From an uncultured beta proteobacterium (GTDB lineage: Bacteria; Pseudomonadota; Gammaproteobacteria; Burkholderiales; Burkholderiaceae): a stretch of DNA of 7,331 bases. The stretch is taken from assembly GCA_903843315.1 (NCBI GenBank), contig CAIMPQ010000136.1, positions 1-7,331 on the forward strand. The letters run 5' to 3'. Position numbers and translations under genes: made by a program. Under the pieces are notes generated by a model. The model had not been told where the DNA came from. It made no database searches and saw nothing but the letters and a program-made list of their open reading frames with translations. Shown in pieces: positions 1 through 5,658 of the stretch (within the stretch, counting starts at the first letter, position 1; the number at the start of each line of letters is the position of its first letter).

Positions 1-1524
1 AATGGGTGCAGTAATAGGCGCAACAATTGCTTGCGGGGCAATGACTTGCGGTTTAGCAGGTAAAGCCGCTGGATCATTTGAAGTAAGCACGCTTGCTTTG
101 TTTCTGAACATGCGAATGTAGACTACGTTATAGCCGCCAACTAAATTGACTGTTTGGCTTTGAATTACACCCGATGGTAAAGTGAATTTTAGTACCGTTG
201 GCCCAATCGGCAATCCCATCCGGGCCATATAGGTCTGAGCTGGCAAGGTACTCCAATGACGTACATCAGTCACATTAATTGCTTGTAATCCGTAACCCGT
301 AATCAATCCCGCAATAGCGCCAATAATTGCAGCAGTATTGTTGTTTTGATTATTTTGATTATTTCTTCTGGCTGCCTGTTGTGCGGATTGATCGGCGGCA
401 TACTGCGCCGCTAATGACACCAGCGCTCTCGAACTTGCGCGCAAGACATAACCCGGCATCTCATCTTGCAGATTCTTTCTGGCCATAGAATCAATGCTAG
501 CTACCAACTCTGGATTAGCAACCCGATCACCGAGCTGAACAAAAGTCGGCGTGTATCGCTCGGTAGACTTTTCAATCGATGGCAAAGTTAAGCTTACCAA
601 TTTGGGATTACCGCCAAAATTAAAGGTCTGGCTAATCCGTTGAGGGGTAATTTTGGGGATATAGCCGGTATCAATAATAATTAAGGTATCTGCAAAGCTT
701 TTTTTGCCTTGATTAGCAATGTTCGAATCTAACTTAGCAATACTAGTTTTGAAAAAGCTCACCGAGGGGCGCAACTCTATGGCAAGACGATATCCCGGTG
801 CTGCCAAGCTAGCCTCCCCTTGTGACTCATGAATAAAGCCTGATAGGTAATAAGCACCTGGATTTTGATATGAGTTCTTTAGGCTGCGCGTTTCTTCATC
901 ATCCAATAGGCTGATGGGATAGCCATTGATATCCTGGATACGACTTGTAGCACCTCTGGTATTCCGATTATTTTGTTGTTCCTGTTCCGTTCTCGAGACC
1001 GCACTAACTTTACTTTGAATCAGCTCTTCTATTACCTTCTCTCGCTGAGCCATCTTTTTAGCCTCAACCATGGCATCGTTCCAACGCCCCTGTGACAGAT
1101 GATTTAGTGCAAGAGTTTGACTCAGGAAACTCACTTCATAAGGTTTGGGATCGTAATTACTACTAAAGCCCTCAGATAAAACATAAGAACTCATATCCGA
1201 AAAAGAGTGCTTGAGCTTGTCGCTGGTAGCTCGTTCCCATTGTTCAACCTGTTGATCAGCTATTAATAAGTTTTCAGTGCTACTGGGAATTTGTCCTGGA
1301 CCTTGAAGACGTTGTACCTCACCCATCTCTAAGTAATAGAGTGTATTTTTATCTTGAAATGCGGACTGAATCGCTACAGTAGTATTTTGCAGATCACCAT
1401 TCTTGAACTGATCCTTAGACTCATTCATCTTCACTTGCTGAGTTTGTGTTGCACAACCCACCAATAAAAGCACACTCACAATACAGCCGAATTTAGAAAA
1501 GTCTAATGCTGAAAATTTAGGCAA
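1..1524 (-). CDS. COG3014-type lipoprotein, 3' end beyond window
   Basis: An uninterrupted reading frame of 508 codons runs off the left edge, so the C-terminus is missing. The chosen start is TTG at 1524, right after an in-frame TGA (1531-1533) and an AAT codon pair; no ATG precedes the signal peptide and no clear ribosome site is visible. This start gives Lys3, Lys11, a hydrophobic core and a lipobox LVGC with Cys24, so the protein is a predicted lipoprotein. A later GTG would leave only about eight residues before the Cys. The mature part has TPR-like helical segments (about 60-72 and 225-253), an Asn/Gln run (388-396), a Gly/Ala hydrophobic segment AAIIGAIAGLITGYG (398-412), then a conserved-looking DVRHWSTLP block (420-428) and a beta-rich end. 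That order fits the uncharacterised COG3014 family, which from memory is often encoded beside YcfL and LpoB-like peptidoglycan-synthesis activators. Those would lie beyond the left edge. Family call is likely; function unknown. Confidence 0.75.
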   Translation of the reverse strand, partial: MPKFSALDFSKFGCIVSVLLLVGCATQTQQVKMNESKDQFKNGDLQNTTVAIQSAFQDKNTLYYLEMGEVQRLQGPGQIPSSTENLLIADQQVEQWERATSDKLKHSFSDMSSYVLSEGFSSNYDPKPYEVSFLSQTLALNHLSQGRWNDAMVEAKKMAQREKVIEELIQSKVSAVSRTEQEQQNNRNTRGATSRIQDINGYPISLLDDEETRSLKNSYQNPGAYYLSGFIHESQGEASLAAPGYRLAIELRPSVSFFKTSIAKLDSNIANQGKKSFADTLIIIDTGYIPKITPQRISQTFNFGGNPKLVSLTLPSIEKSTERYTPTFVQLGDRVANPELVASIDSMARKNLQDEMPGYVLRASSRALVSLAAQYAADQSAQQAARRNNQNNQNNNTAAIIGAIAGLITGYGLQAINVTDVRHWSTLPAQTYMARMGLPIGPTVLKFTLPSGVIQSQTVNLVGGYNVVYIRMFRNKASVLTSNDPAALPAKPQVIAPQAIVAPITAPI

Positions 1525-1634
1525 ATTTAGTCAATTAAAAGAAGGTGTTTTGAATAATGGGTTTTTCAATCGAGTGTATTGGGGTCGTCTAAGCCTATCC
1601 TATTCCCTTTCTTATATAACGCCCTCAATCGACT

Positions 1635-1657
1635 TAGGCTGACAAGAAAACAGCTTA
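1635..1657 (-). terminator. weak hairpin after the first Bug receptor gene
   Basis: A 7-bp stem with one G-U pair (TAGGCTG 1635-1641 against CAGCTTA 1651-1657, 9-nt loop) sits immediately after the stop codon at 1659. No T-run follows on the minus strand, so intrinsic termination here is only a possibility. The rest of the 134-bp gap up to the lipoprotein gene holds no convincing promoter that I can see. Confidence 0.25.
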
Positions 1658-1658
1658 T

Positions 1659-2657
1659 TTAGGGCTCTAATTTAGCGCCAGATTGCATGACTATTCGGCT
1701 CCACTTACGGGACTCTAAGGCTATCAGCTTAGAAAGGTCCTTGGGACTGCTAGGGGCAGGTTCTAACCCCCCTGCCAAGAGCCTGTTTTTGATTTCTGGG
1801 TTCTCTAATGCCTGACGAGTTAACTGATTCAGGCGGTTTTGCGTTGCCAGAGGCAAGTTCGCCGGTGCCATTAAAGAGAACCAAGAGACAGCTTCAAAAC
1901 CCGGTAAACCCTGCTCCGCCAGCGTCGGAATTTCTGGGGCGGCAGGAGAGCGCCTTAAGGTGGTGATACCCAAGGCCTGGACTTCGCCTGCCTTAATCAA
2001 AGGAAGTGATGAAGATAAATTATCAAAGAGCATGGTGATGCGTCCACTGATGAGATCTGGCAATGACTGAGCACGCCCTTTATAGGGAATGTGGCGGATT
2101 TGTATTCCCGCCATCTCTTTAAATAATTCACCCGACATATGCAATGAGGTGCCTATGCCAGATGAACCAAAAGTGAGTTGATTTGGTTTGGCTTTCGCAA
2201 GTTCGATCAACTCATGAACATTGGTGATGCCTGATTGCTTATTCACAATTAAGACATTTGGGGTGCTAGCTAAAAAACTAATGGGTGTGAAATCCTTTAC
2301 TGGGTCAAAGGACATCTTTTCGTATAAAGCCCCATTAATTGCATGTATCCCAACAGTACCAATAAGCAAGGTGTAGCCATCGGGTTCACTTTTAGCAACT
2401 AAATCAGCGCCAATATTGCCCCCGTACCCAGGGCGGTTCTCCACCAGAACTGGAACTCCCAAACTTTGTTGCCAGCTTTCCGCTAAGACACGCGCCAAAA
2501 TGTCAGGCGCCCCACCGGGAGTAAAAGTGACGATGATGCGGATCGCCTGCTTGGGCCAAGCATTCGTTGTTGGTTTACCTTGTGCGTGGGCAGTGCAAAG
2601 GCTGAACCAAGAAAACCAGAAGAATAAGAGGCACTTGGCCACTTTTGAAAATTGCAT
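1659..2657 (-). CDS. Bug/TctC-family periplasmic solute receptor (orphan)
   Basis: This 332-residue protein has the usual length and layout of the Bug family, the periplasmic binding component related to TctC of tripartite tricarboxylate transporters. Residues 1-25 form a Sec signal peptide ending AHA, with cleavage before Gln26. The mature protein shows the first ligand loop PGGAPD (47-52), the family turn DGYTLL (93-98), HAIN (105-108), the second ligand loop GSSGIGTSLHMSGE (164-177), HIPYKG (189-194) and Asp212-Asn213. In characterised Bug proteins these two loops close on the carboxylate groups of the ligand. No TctA or TctB gene is nearby, so its transport partner is unknown. It lies 30 nt after dsbB on the same strand and is probably co-transcribed. 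The ATG start has only a weak AGG eight nt upstream. The mature protein has no cysteine, so it is not itself a disulfide substrate. The ligand cannot be read from the sequence. Confidence 0.92.
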   Translation of the reverse strand: MQFSKVAKCLLFFWFSWFSLCTAHAQGKPTTNAWPKQAIRIIVTFTPGGAPDILARVLAESWQQSLGVPVLVENRPGYGGNIGADLVAKSEPDGYTLLIGTVGIHAINGALYEKMSFDPVKDFTPISFLASTPNVLIVNKQSGITNVHELIELAKAKPNQLTFGSSGIGTSLHMSGELFKEMAGIQIRHIPYKGRAQSLPDLISGRITMLFDNLSSSLPLIKAGEVQALGITTLRRSPAAPEIPTLAEQGLPGFEAVSWFSLMAPANLPLATQNRLNQLTRQALENPEIKNRLLAGGLEPAPSSPKDLSKLIALESRKWSRIVMQSGAKLEP

Positions 2658-2687
2658 TACCTGAGCCTAATACTAATTAGCTGAAAT

Positions 2688-3251
2688 TTAGAAAGCAAAG
2701 CGATTTCGCAACCAGAGCCAACCTTCATACTGAATAGGATCATCAGCACATTGACCAATCCCGCACTCGAGAAGTGTGGATATCAAATTTGCAAACACCA
2801 GCAGAATAAAAAGAATTACCAAGATATTGGCGAACAAGGATCGAGAGCGAACCTCTCGATTGGGCAGCATTAATAAAATCGCCTGGCCTGCCAATAGGCC
2901 CAAATAGCCGACGAATGCCCAGGTATAAAAATGGAGCTCAAGAAAGGTTGCACCAAAACCCTTGTCACCCGGCAATATATGCAAGAGCACTTGGCGCAAA
3001 GAAACCATCATCCCCACTAAGCCGCCCATAATTCCCCAGCCATAATGTGCTGAATGAGCACCACAGCGAATATTGAGCACTAAAGCAAAGCCAATAATGA
3101 CATAGCCGACGCGCTGCATTAAACACAATGGGCAAGGTAGTTCGCCAAAATACAGTTGGTCTACAAATCCATAAGACAGGACCCCTACAACAGCAAGTAA
3201 TGCCAGTTGATTACCTAGCGACGCCAAGGAAGGAAGCGAAAATTTGCTCAT
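2688..3251 (-). CDS. dsbB: DsbB-family disulfide bond formation protein, C-terminal cysteine variant
   Basis: This inner-membrane protein should pass oxidising equivalents from quinone to a periplasmic DsbA. I choose ATG 3251 (187 residues); an in-frame TTG at 3257 would add two residues. Numbering from the TTG, helix 1 spans about 14-36, then the periplasmic CPLC (42-45) followed by LMQR, whose Arg49 matches the conserved quinone-site Arg of the family. Helices follow at about 50-63, 73-92 and 110-131, and a fifth at about 141-163. The second periplasmic loop (94-110) has no cysteine, whereas classical DsbB carries its second pair there. Instead a pair, Cys165 and Cys170 in ECGIGQC, follows helix 5 in a periplasmic C-terminal tail. 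Cys65 is a further unpaired cysteine. The gene starts 6 nt after the stop of the small DUF5993-like gene and precedes a Bug receptor gene by 30 nt. I recall similar ECGxGxC tails in other betaproteobacterial DsbB annotations, unverified here. Confidence 0.93.
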   Translation of the reverse strand: MSKFSLPSLASLGNQLALLAVVGVLSYGFVDQLYFGELPCPLCLMQRVGYVIIGFALVLNIRCGAHSAHYGWGIMGGLVGMMVSLRQVLLHILPGDKGFGATFLELHFYTWAFVGYLGLLAGQAILLMLPNREVRSRSLFANILVILFILLVFANLISTLLECGIGQCADDPIQYEGWLWLRNRFAF

Positions 3252-3257
3252 GGTCAA

Positions 3258-3416
3258 TTACAAGCTGATGTTGAGATGAGTGGTTGCATGAAAGCGAAAC
3301 CAGAAAATCAGAATTCCAACAGTGATGGCCAATACAGTTAAACCTGCAAGGCGTTTCTCAAACCAGACTAAGACCAGCCCGATAAAAGCCGTCAGAAAAG
3401 GAAGGAACATATACAT
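3258..3416 (-). CDS. small two-helix membrane protein, DUF5993-like
   Basis: A 52-codon frame starts at ATG 3416 (or ATG 3410, two codons in) and ends with TAA at 3258-3260. The dsbB ATG begins only 6 nt after that stop, so translation of the two is probably coupled. The protein is predicted to cross the membrane twice: a helix at about 4-18, a short basic turn with Glu20, Lys21 and Arg22, and a second helix at about 25-41. It ends in a polar tail, HATTHLNISL (43-52). This layout and the HAT..LN.S tail match what I remember of DUF5993, a family of about 50 residues found beside dsbB-like genes. Function is unknown; its position suggests an accessory role for DsbB. There is no Shine-Dalgarno: the bases just before the ATG are TCTCCT. 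It would be missed by any annotation that requires longer frames. Confidence 0.75.
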   Translation of the reverse strand: MYMFLPFLTAFIGLVLVWFEKRLAGLTVLAITVGILIFWFRFHATTHLNISL

Positions 3417-3422
3417 AGGAGA

Positions 3423-3428
3423 ATTTTA
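3423..3428 (-). promoter_or_regulatory. possible -10 element of the DUF5993-dsbB operon
   Basis: On the minus strand TAAAAT matches the sigma70 -10 hexamer at five of six positions and lies exactly 6 nt before ATG 3416. Transcription from it would begin at or next to the start codon and give a leaderless mRNA, which agrees with the absence of a ribosome site. No good -35 hexamer is found at 16-18 nt, which keeps confidence low. Confidence 0.3.
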
Positions 3429-3470
3429 GCGCAGGACACCTAGGGGGTAGCGCAATTAACCTATTTTGAA

Positions 3471-3497
3471 GGGGGTGATCTATCTCAGCCCACCCCC
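3471..3497 (-). terminator. G/C-rich hairpin downstream of the FAH-family gene
   Basis: A perfect 7-bp stem (GGGGGTG 3471-3477 with CACCCCC 3491-3497) with a 13-nt loop starts 17 nt beyond the stop of the FAH-family gene. On the minus strand it is followed by TTCAAAAT, a poor T-tract. It probably separates the SemiSWEET-FAH unit from the DUF5993-dsbB unit. Confidence 0.45.
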
Positions 3498-3513
3498 AAT
3501 ACCAAGTCGGTAA

Positions 3514-4206
3514 TTAACTAATTTTGGTCTTTAGATTTACCAGGCCCTCAACACTACCTTCCAGCACATCACCTTTTTGCACGGGGCCTACACCTGCTGG
3601 AGTACCAGAGAAGATTAAGTCACCTGGTTCCAAGGTAAATAAGGTAGAGAGATAAGCAATGGTGTCTGGCACATTCCAAATGAGTTGATTTAGATCGCCT
3701 TCTTGACGAACTTCACCATTGACCAAAAGCTTGACACTCCCCTTTGCTGGGTGACCACATTGTGTTACCGGGGTAATCTCACCACAGGGTGCGGCTTGAT
3801 CAAATGCTTTACCAGTATCCCAGGGACGACCCATCTTTTTAGCTTCGCCCTGTAAGTCACGTCTTGTCATATCTAAACCAACACCGTAACCATAAACATG
3901 GTCTAACGCCTTATCTGCTGAAATATTTGCCCCACCCTTACCAATGGCAACCACCATCTCGATTTCATGATGGACGTCTTTAGATAGATTGGGGTAAGCC
4001 ATATCTTTGCCATCGGTCACAATTGAATTGGCTGGCTTCATAAAAAAGAATGGGGGTTCACGATCTGGGTCATGCCCCATTTCGCGCGCATGATCAGCAT
4101 AGTTACGACCAACACAGTAAATGCGATTCACAGCAAAACGTCGGGTATCCCCTGTCACCGGCAGTGAAGTTACCACTGGTGGGTCAATAACAAATGCTGA
4201 ACTCAT
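3514..4206 (-). CDS. FAH-family hydrolase, fumarylpyruvate hydrolase-like
   Basis: The enzyme belongs to the fumarylacetoacetate hydrolase family and resembles the short cytosolic branch that includes NagK, the fumarylpyruvate hydrolase of the gentisate pathway, and FAHD1/YcgM acylpyruvases. These split a C-C bond of an acylpyruvate, for example fumarylpyruvate to fumarate and pyruvate. From ATG 4206 (230 residues) it has VGRNYADHAREM (32-43) with the likely catalytic dyad His39/Glu42, FFFMKPANS (53-61), metal ligands Glu81 and Glu83 in HHEIE plus Asp112 in GLDMTRRD, RPWDTGKAFD (127-136), and GTPAGVGP (201-208). All expected active-site residues are present. An in-frame TTG at 4224 would add six residues, but GGAAGGGA lies between it and the ATG, so the ATG is the start. 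The gene lies 34 nt after the SemiSWEET gene, probably in one operon. No other gentisate gene is in view, so the substrate is uncertain. Confidence 0.9.
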   Translation of the reverse strand: MSSAFVIDPPVVTSLPVTGDTRRFAVNRIYCVGRNYADHAREMGHDPDREPPFFFMKPANSIVTDGKDMAYPNLSKDVHHEIEMVVAIGKGGANISADKALDHVYGYGVGLDMTRRDLQGEAKKMGRPWDTGKAFDQAAPCGEITPVTQCGHPAKGSVKLLVNGEVRQEGDLNQLIWNVPDTIAYLSTLFTLEPGDLIFSGTPAGVGPVQKGDVLEGSVEGLVNLKTKIS

Positions 4207-4210
4207 AAAA

Positions 4211-4218
4211 TCCCTTCC
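4211..4218 (-). promoter_or_regulatory. ribosome binding site that fixes the FAH-family start
   Basis: GGAAGGGA on the minus strand is the strongest Shine-Dalgarno in the window. GGAAGG ends 6 nt before ATG 4206. It lies downstream of the alternative TTG at 4224, so it supports the shorter 230-residue protein. Confidence 0.75.
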
Positions 4219-4240
4219 ATTCAATACGATGATTAATGTT

Positions 4241-4522
4241 TTATTTGCGACGTTTAGAAGTATGACGCAATTTCAGCAACAAGATACTAAGAGCTAAAGC
4301 AAAAGTCAGCGCATTCGCCAATATCAAGGGCCACTTCTCAGTAAAGAGACCATAAATCAGCCATAAACCAACCCCAGCCGTAAATAATGAATACATCCCC
4401 AAGGAAATCCCAGATAAATCTCGGGTACGCCAAGACTGGATGGCCTGAGGTAAAAAGGCCGTCGTGGTTAAGAATGCTGCGCAATACCCAATGATTTCGA
4501 TATGGTGGAGCTCAAGAGTCAT
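4241..4522 (-). CDS. SemiSWEET (PQ-loop/MtN3) sugar transporter
   Basis: This 93-residue inner-membrane protein has the three-helix bundle of a bacterial SemiSWEET, which dimerises to let sugars move down their gradient. Helix 1 (about 8-28) carries the defining Pro25-Gln26, followed by the cytosolic RTRDLSGIS (32-40). Helix 2 spans about 41-59 and has Trp54, and helix 3 about 64-84 has Asn70 in ILANALTF; a Trp and an Asn in these helices line the sugar pocket in solved SemiSWEET structures. The basic end (KLRHTSKRRK) suggests a cytoplasmic C-terminus. The length is typical. The substrate cannot be predicted. The gene is the first of a two-gene minus-strand unit with the FAH-family enzyme and is divergent from a Bug receptor gene. 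No Shine-Dalgarno precedes the ATG; a TACAAT hexamer lies 6 nt before it. Confidence 0.88.
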   Translation of the reverse strand: MTLELHHIEIIGYCAAFLTTTAFLPQAIQSWRTRDLSGISLGMYSLFTAGVGLWLIYGLFTEKWPLILANALTFALALSILLLKLRHTSKRRK

Positions 4523-4528
4523 TTTGAG

Positions 4529-4534
4529 ATTGTA
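4529..4534 (-). promoter_or_regulatory. possible -10 element of the SemiSWEET-FAH unit
   Basis: TACAAT on the minus strand matches the -10 consensus at five of six positions and ends 6 nt before ATG 4522, the same geometry as upstream of the DUF5993-like gene. The transcript would be leaderless. No clear -35 box is visible at the right distance. Confidence 0.28.
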
Positions 4535-4535
4535 G

Positions 4536-4563
4536 TTTGCAAATGCCAGAATTCATTCATAAT
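4536..4563 (+). promoter_or_regulatory. candidate promoter of the plus-strand Bug receptor
   Basis: TTTGCA (4536-4541) and CATAAT (4558-4563) are separated by 16 nt and match the sigma70 -35 and -10 boxes at four and five of six positions. Transcription would begin near 4570, about 28 nt before ATG 4598. It lies in the 75-bp divergent gap and abuts the candidate -10 of the opposite unit, so a regulator bound here could affect both. Confidence 0.35.
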
Positions 4564-4597
4564 GAGATGGTCATATTAAACCCATAAAAACTAAATC

Positions 4598-5599
4598 ATG
4601 AGACAAAAAATCCTTCAATGTGTTGGCGTAACCCTGTGCTTCAGCTTCATGAGCATCCCTGTATTTGCACAATCCACTACTGCAGCAATCAAAAACTATC
4701 CAGATAAGCCCATTAAGCTGGTAATTCCCTTTCCTCCGGGTGGAGCTACAGACGTGATTGGGCGAATCATGGCTCAAGAGCTCTCTAAATCCCTGAACCA
4801 ACAAGTGATTCCCGATAATCGCGCTGGGGATAGTGGCAATATCGGTGCAGATATGGTGGCTAAGTCTCCACCAGATGGTTACACCTTATTAATGGGAGCA
4901 CTGACCTCTCATGCCATCAACTCCAATCTGGACAAAGACAAGATTAAGTACAACTTAGAAAAAGATTTCGCACCAGTTGCCATCGTTGGTGTTGTTCCAT
5001 TGGTATTTGTTGTGAACCCATCGGTTCCCGTGAAGAATATGAAAGAGTTCATCGCTTATGCCAAAGCCAACCCAGGAAAACTGACCTTCGCCTCTTCTGG
5101 AGCGGGGGCACCACAACGACTCGCTATGGAAATGTTTCGTTATCAACTAGGCCTGGATCTATTGCACATCCCTTACAAAGGAAGTGGCCCTGCCATGACA
5201 GATCTGGTTGGGGGCCAGGTTCTCACGATGTCTGAAACTGTTCCTGCAGCCTTACAGTTTATTCAAGCTGGTCAGCTAAGGCCTTTAGCGGTTACAACCG
5301 CTAAACGGATTAGTCAATTGCCTGATGTCCCGACGGTGACTGAAGCTACCGGATTACCAAACTTTGATGTAGTGAGTATGTTTGGAATTGAAGCTCCTGC
5401 AAATACGCCTAAGGCAATCGTTGATAAATTGAGTGCTGATATCAAGCTTATCTTGCAGCGTCCTGATGTTCAAGAGCGCATGCTTGCGGCTGGCGTTTAC
5501 GTCAACTACTTATCCCCTGCGGACTCTACTAAGCGCATTCAAAGAGAGTTAAGTATGTGGGGCAAAGTAGTTAAGGATGCCAACATTAAGGCAGATTAA
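4598..5599 (+). CDS. divergent Bug/TctC-family periplasmic solute receptor (orphan)
   Basis: The 333-residue product is a periplasmic solute-binding protein of the Bug family. Residues 1-24 are a Sec signal peptide ending VFA, with cleavage before Gln25. The first ligand loop PGGATD (47-52), DGYTLL (93-98), HAIN (105-108) and HIPYKG (190-195) are standard. The second ligand loop differs from its two neighbours: where they have SxHMSGE it has PQRLAME (172-178), so Arg174 replaces His and Met177 replaces Gly. The later Asp-Asn is Glu213-Thr214. This suggests a different ligand. It is the only plus-strand gene here, probably transcribed alone from the 75-bp divergent gap and closed by the hairpin at 5612-5639. 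No Shine-Dalgarno is evident before the ATG. The mature protein has no cysteine. No TctA/TctB partners are in view. Confidence 0.92.
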   Translation: MRQKILQCVGVTLCFSFMSIPVFAQSTTAAIKNYPDKPIKLVIPFPPGGATDVIGRIMAQELSKSLNQQVIPDNRAGDSGNIGADMVAKSPPDGYTLLMGALTSHAINSNLDKDKIKYNLEKDFAPVAIVGVVPLVFVVNPSVPVKNMKEFIAYAKANPGKLTFASSGAGAPQRLAMEMFRYQLGLDLLHIPYKGSGPAMTDLVGGQVLTMSETVPAALQFIQAGQLRPLAVTTAKRISQLPDVPTVTEATGLPNFDVVSMFGIEAPANTPKAIVDKLSADIKLILQRPDVQERMLAAGVYVNYLSPADSTKRIQRELSMWGKVVKDANIKAD

Positions 5600-5611
5600 T
5601 TTACCTTATGG

Positions 5612-5639
5612 AATCCAGGCCTGGGAGCAGGTCTGGATT
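5612..5639. terminator. bidirectional hairpin between convergent Bug genes
   Basis: AATCCAGGCCTG (5612-5623) pairs with CAGGTCTGGATT (5628-5639) over 12 bp, with one G-U pair and a GGAG loop. It lies 12 nt after the plus-strand stop and 19 nt from the stop of the minus-strand gene, the expected place for a shared terminator. The tails (ATTTAGTTCT on plus) are not strong U-tracts. Confidence 0.7.
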
Positions 5640-5658
5640 ATTTAGTTCTACTACCGAC

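Noticed and set aside
1566..1632. TCAATCGA occurs twice (1566-1573 and 1625-1632) in the gap before the lipoprotein gene, with a 6-bp inverted pair AAGCCTA/TAGGCT around it
   Set aside because: The 8-mer also occurs inside the lipoprotein gene (572-579) and the inverted pair is short and widely spaced; not enough to call an operator.
2416..2664. Plus-strand open frame of 82 codons
   Set aside because: It lies opposite the signal-peptide and first-loop region of a well-supported Bug gene and has no ribosome site or recognisable domain.
3429..3470. CCTAGGGGGTAG near the C-rich hairpin, considered as an alternative stem partner or operator
   Set aside because: Only part of it can pair with CACCCCC and it has no real dyad symmetry; the 3471-3497 stem is better.
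4571..4804. Minus-strand open frame of 77 codons overlapping the divergent gap
   Set aside because: It is antisense to the start of the plus-strand Bug gene, with low-complexity composition and no family features.
4955..5146. Minus-strand open frame of 63 codons
   Set aside because: Fully inside the plus-strand Bug gene; a shadow frame.
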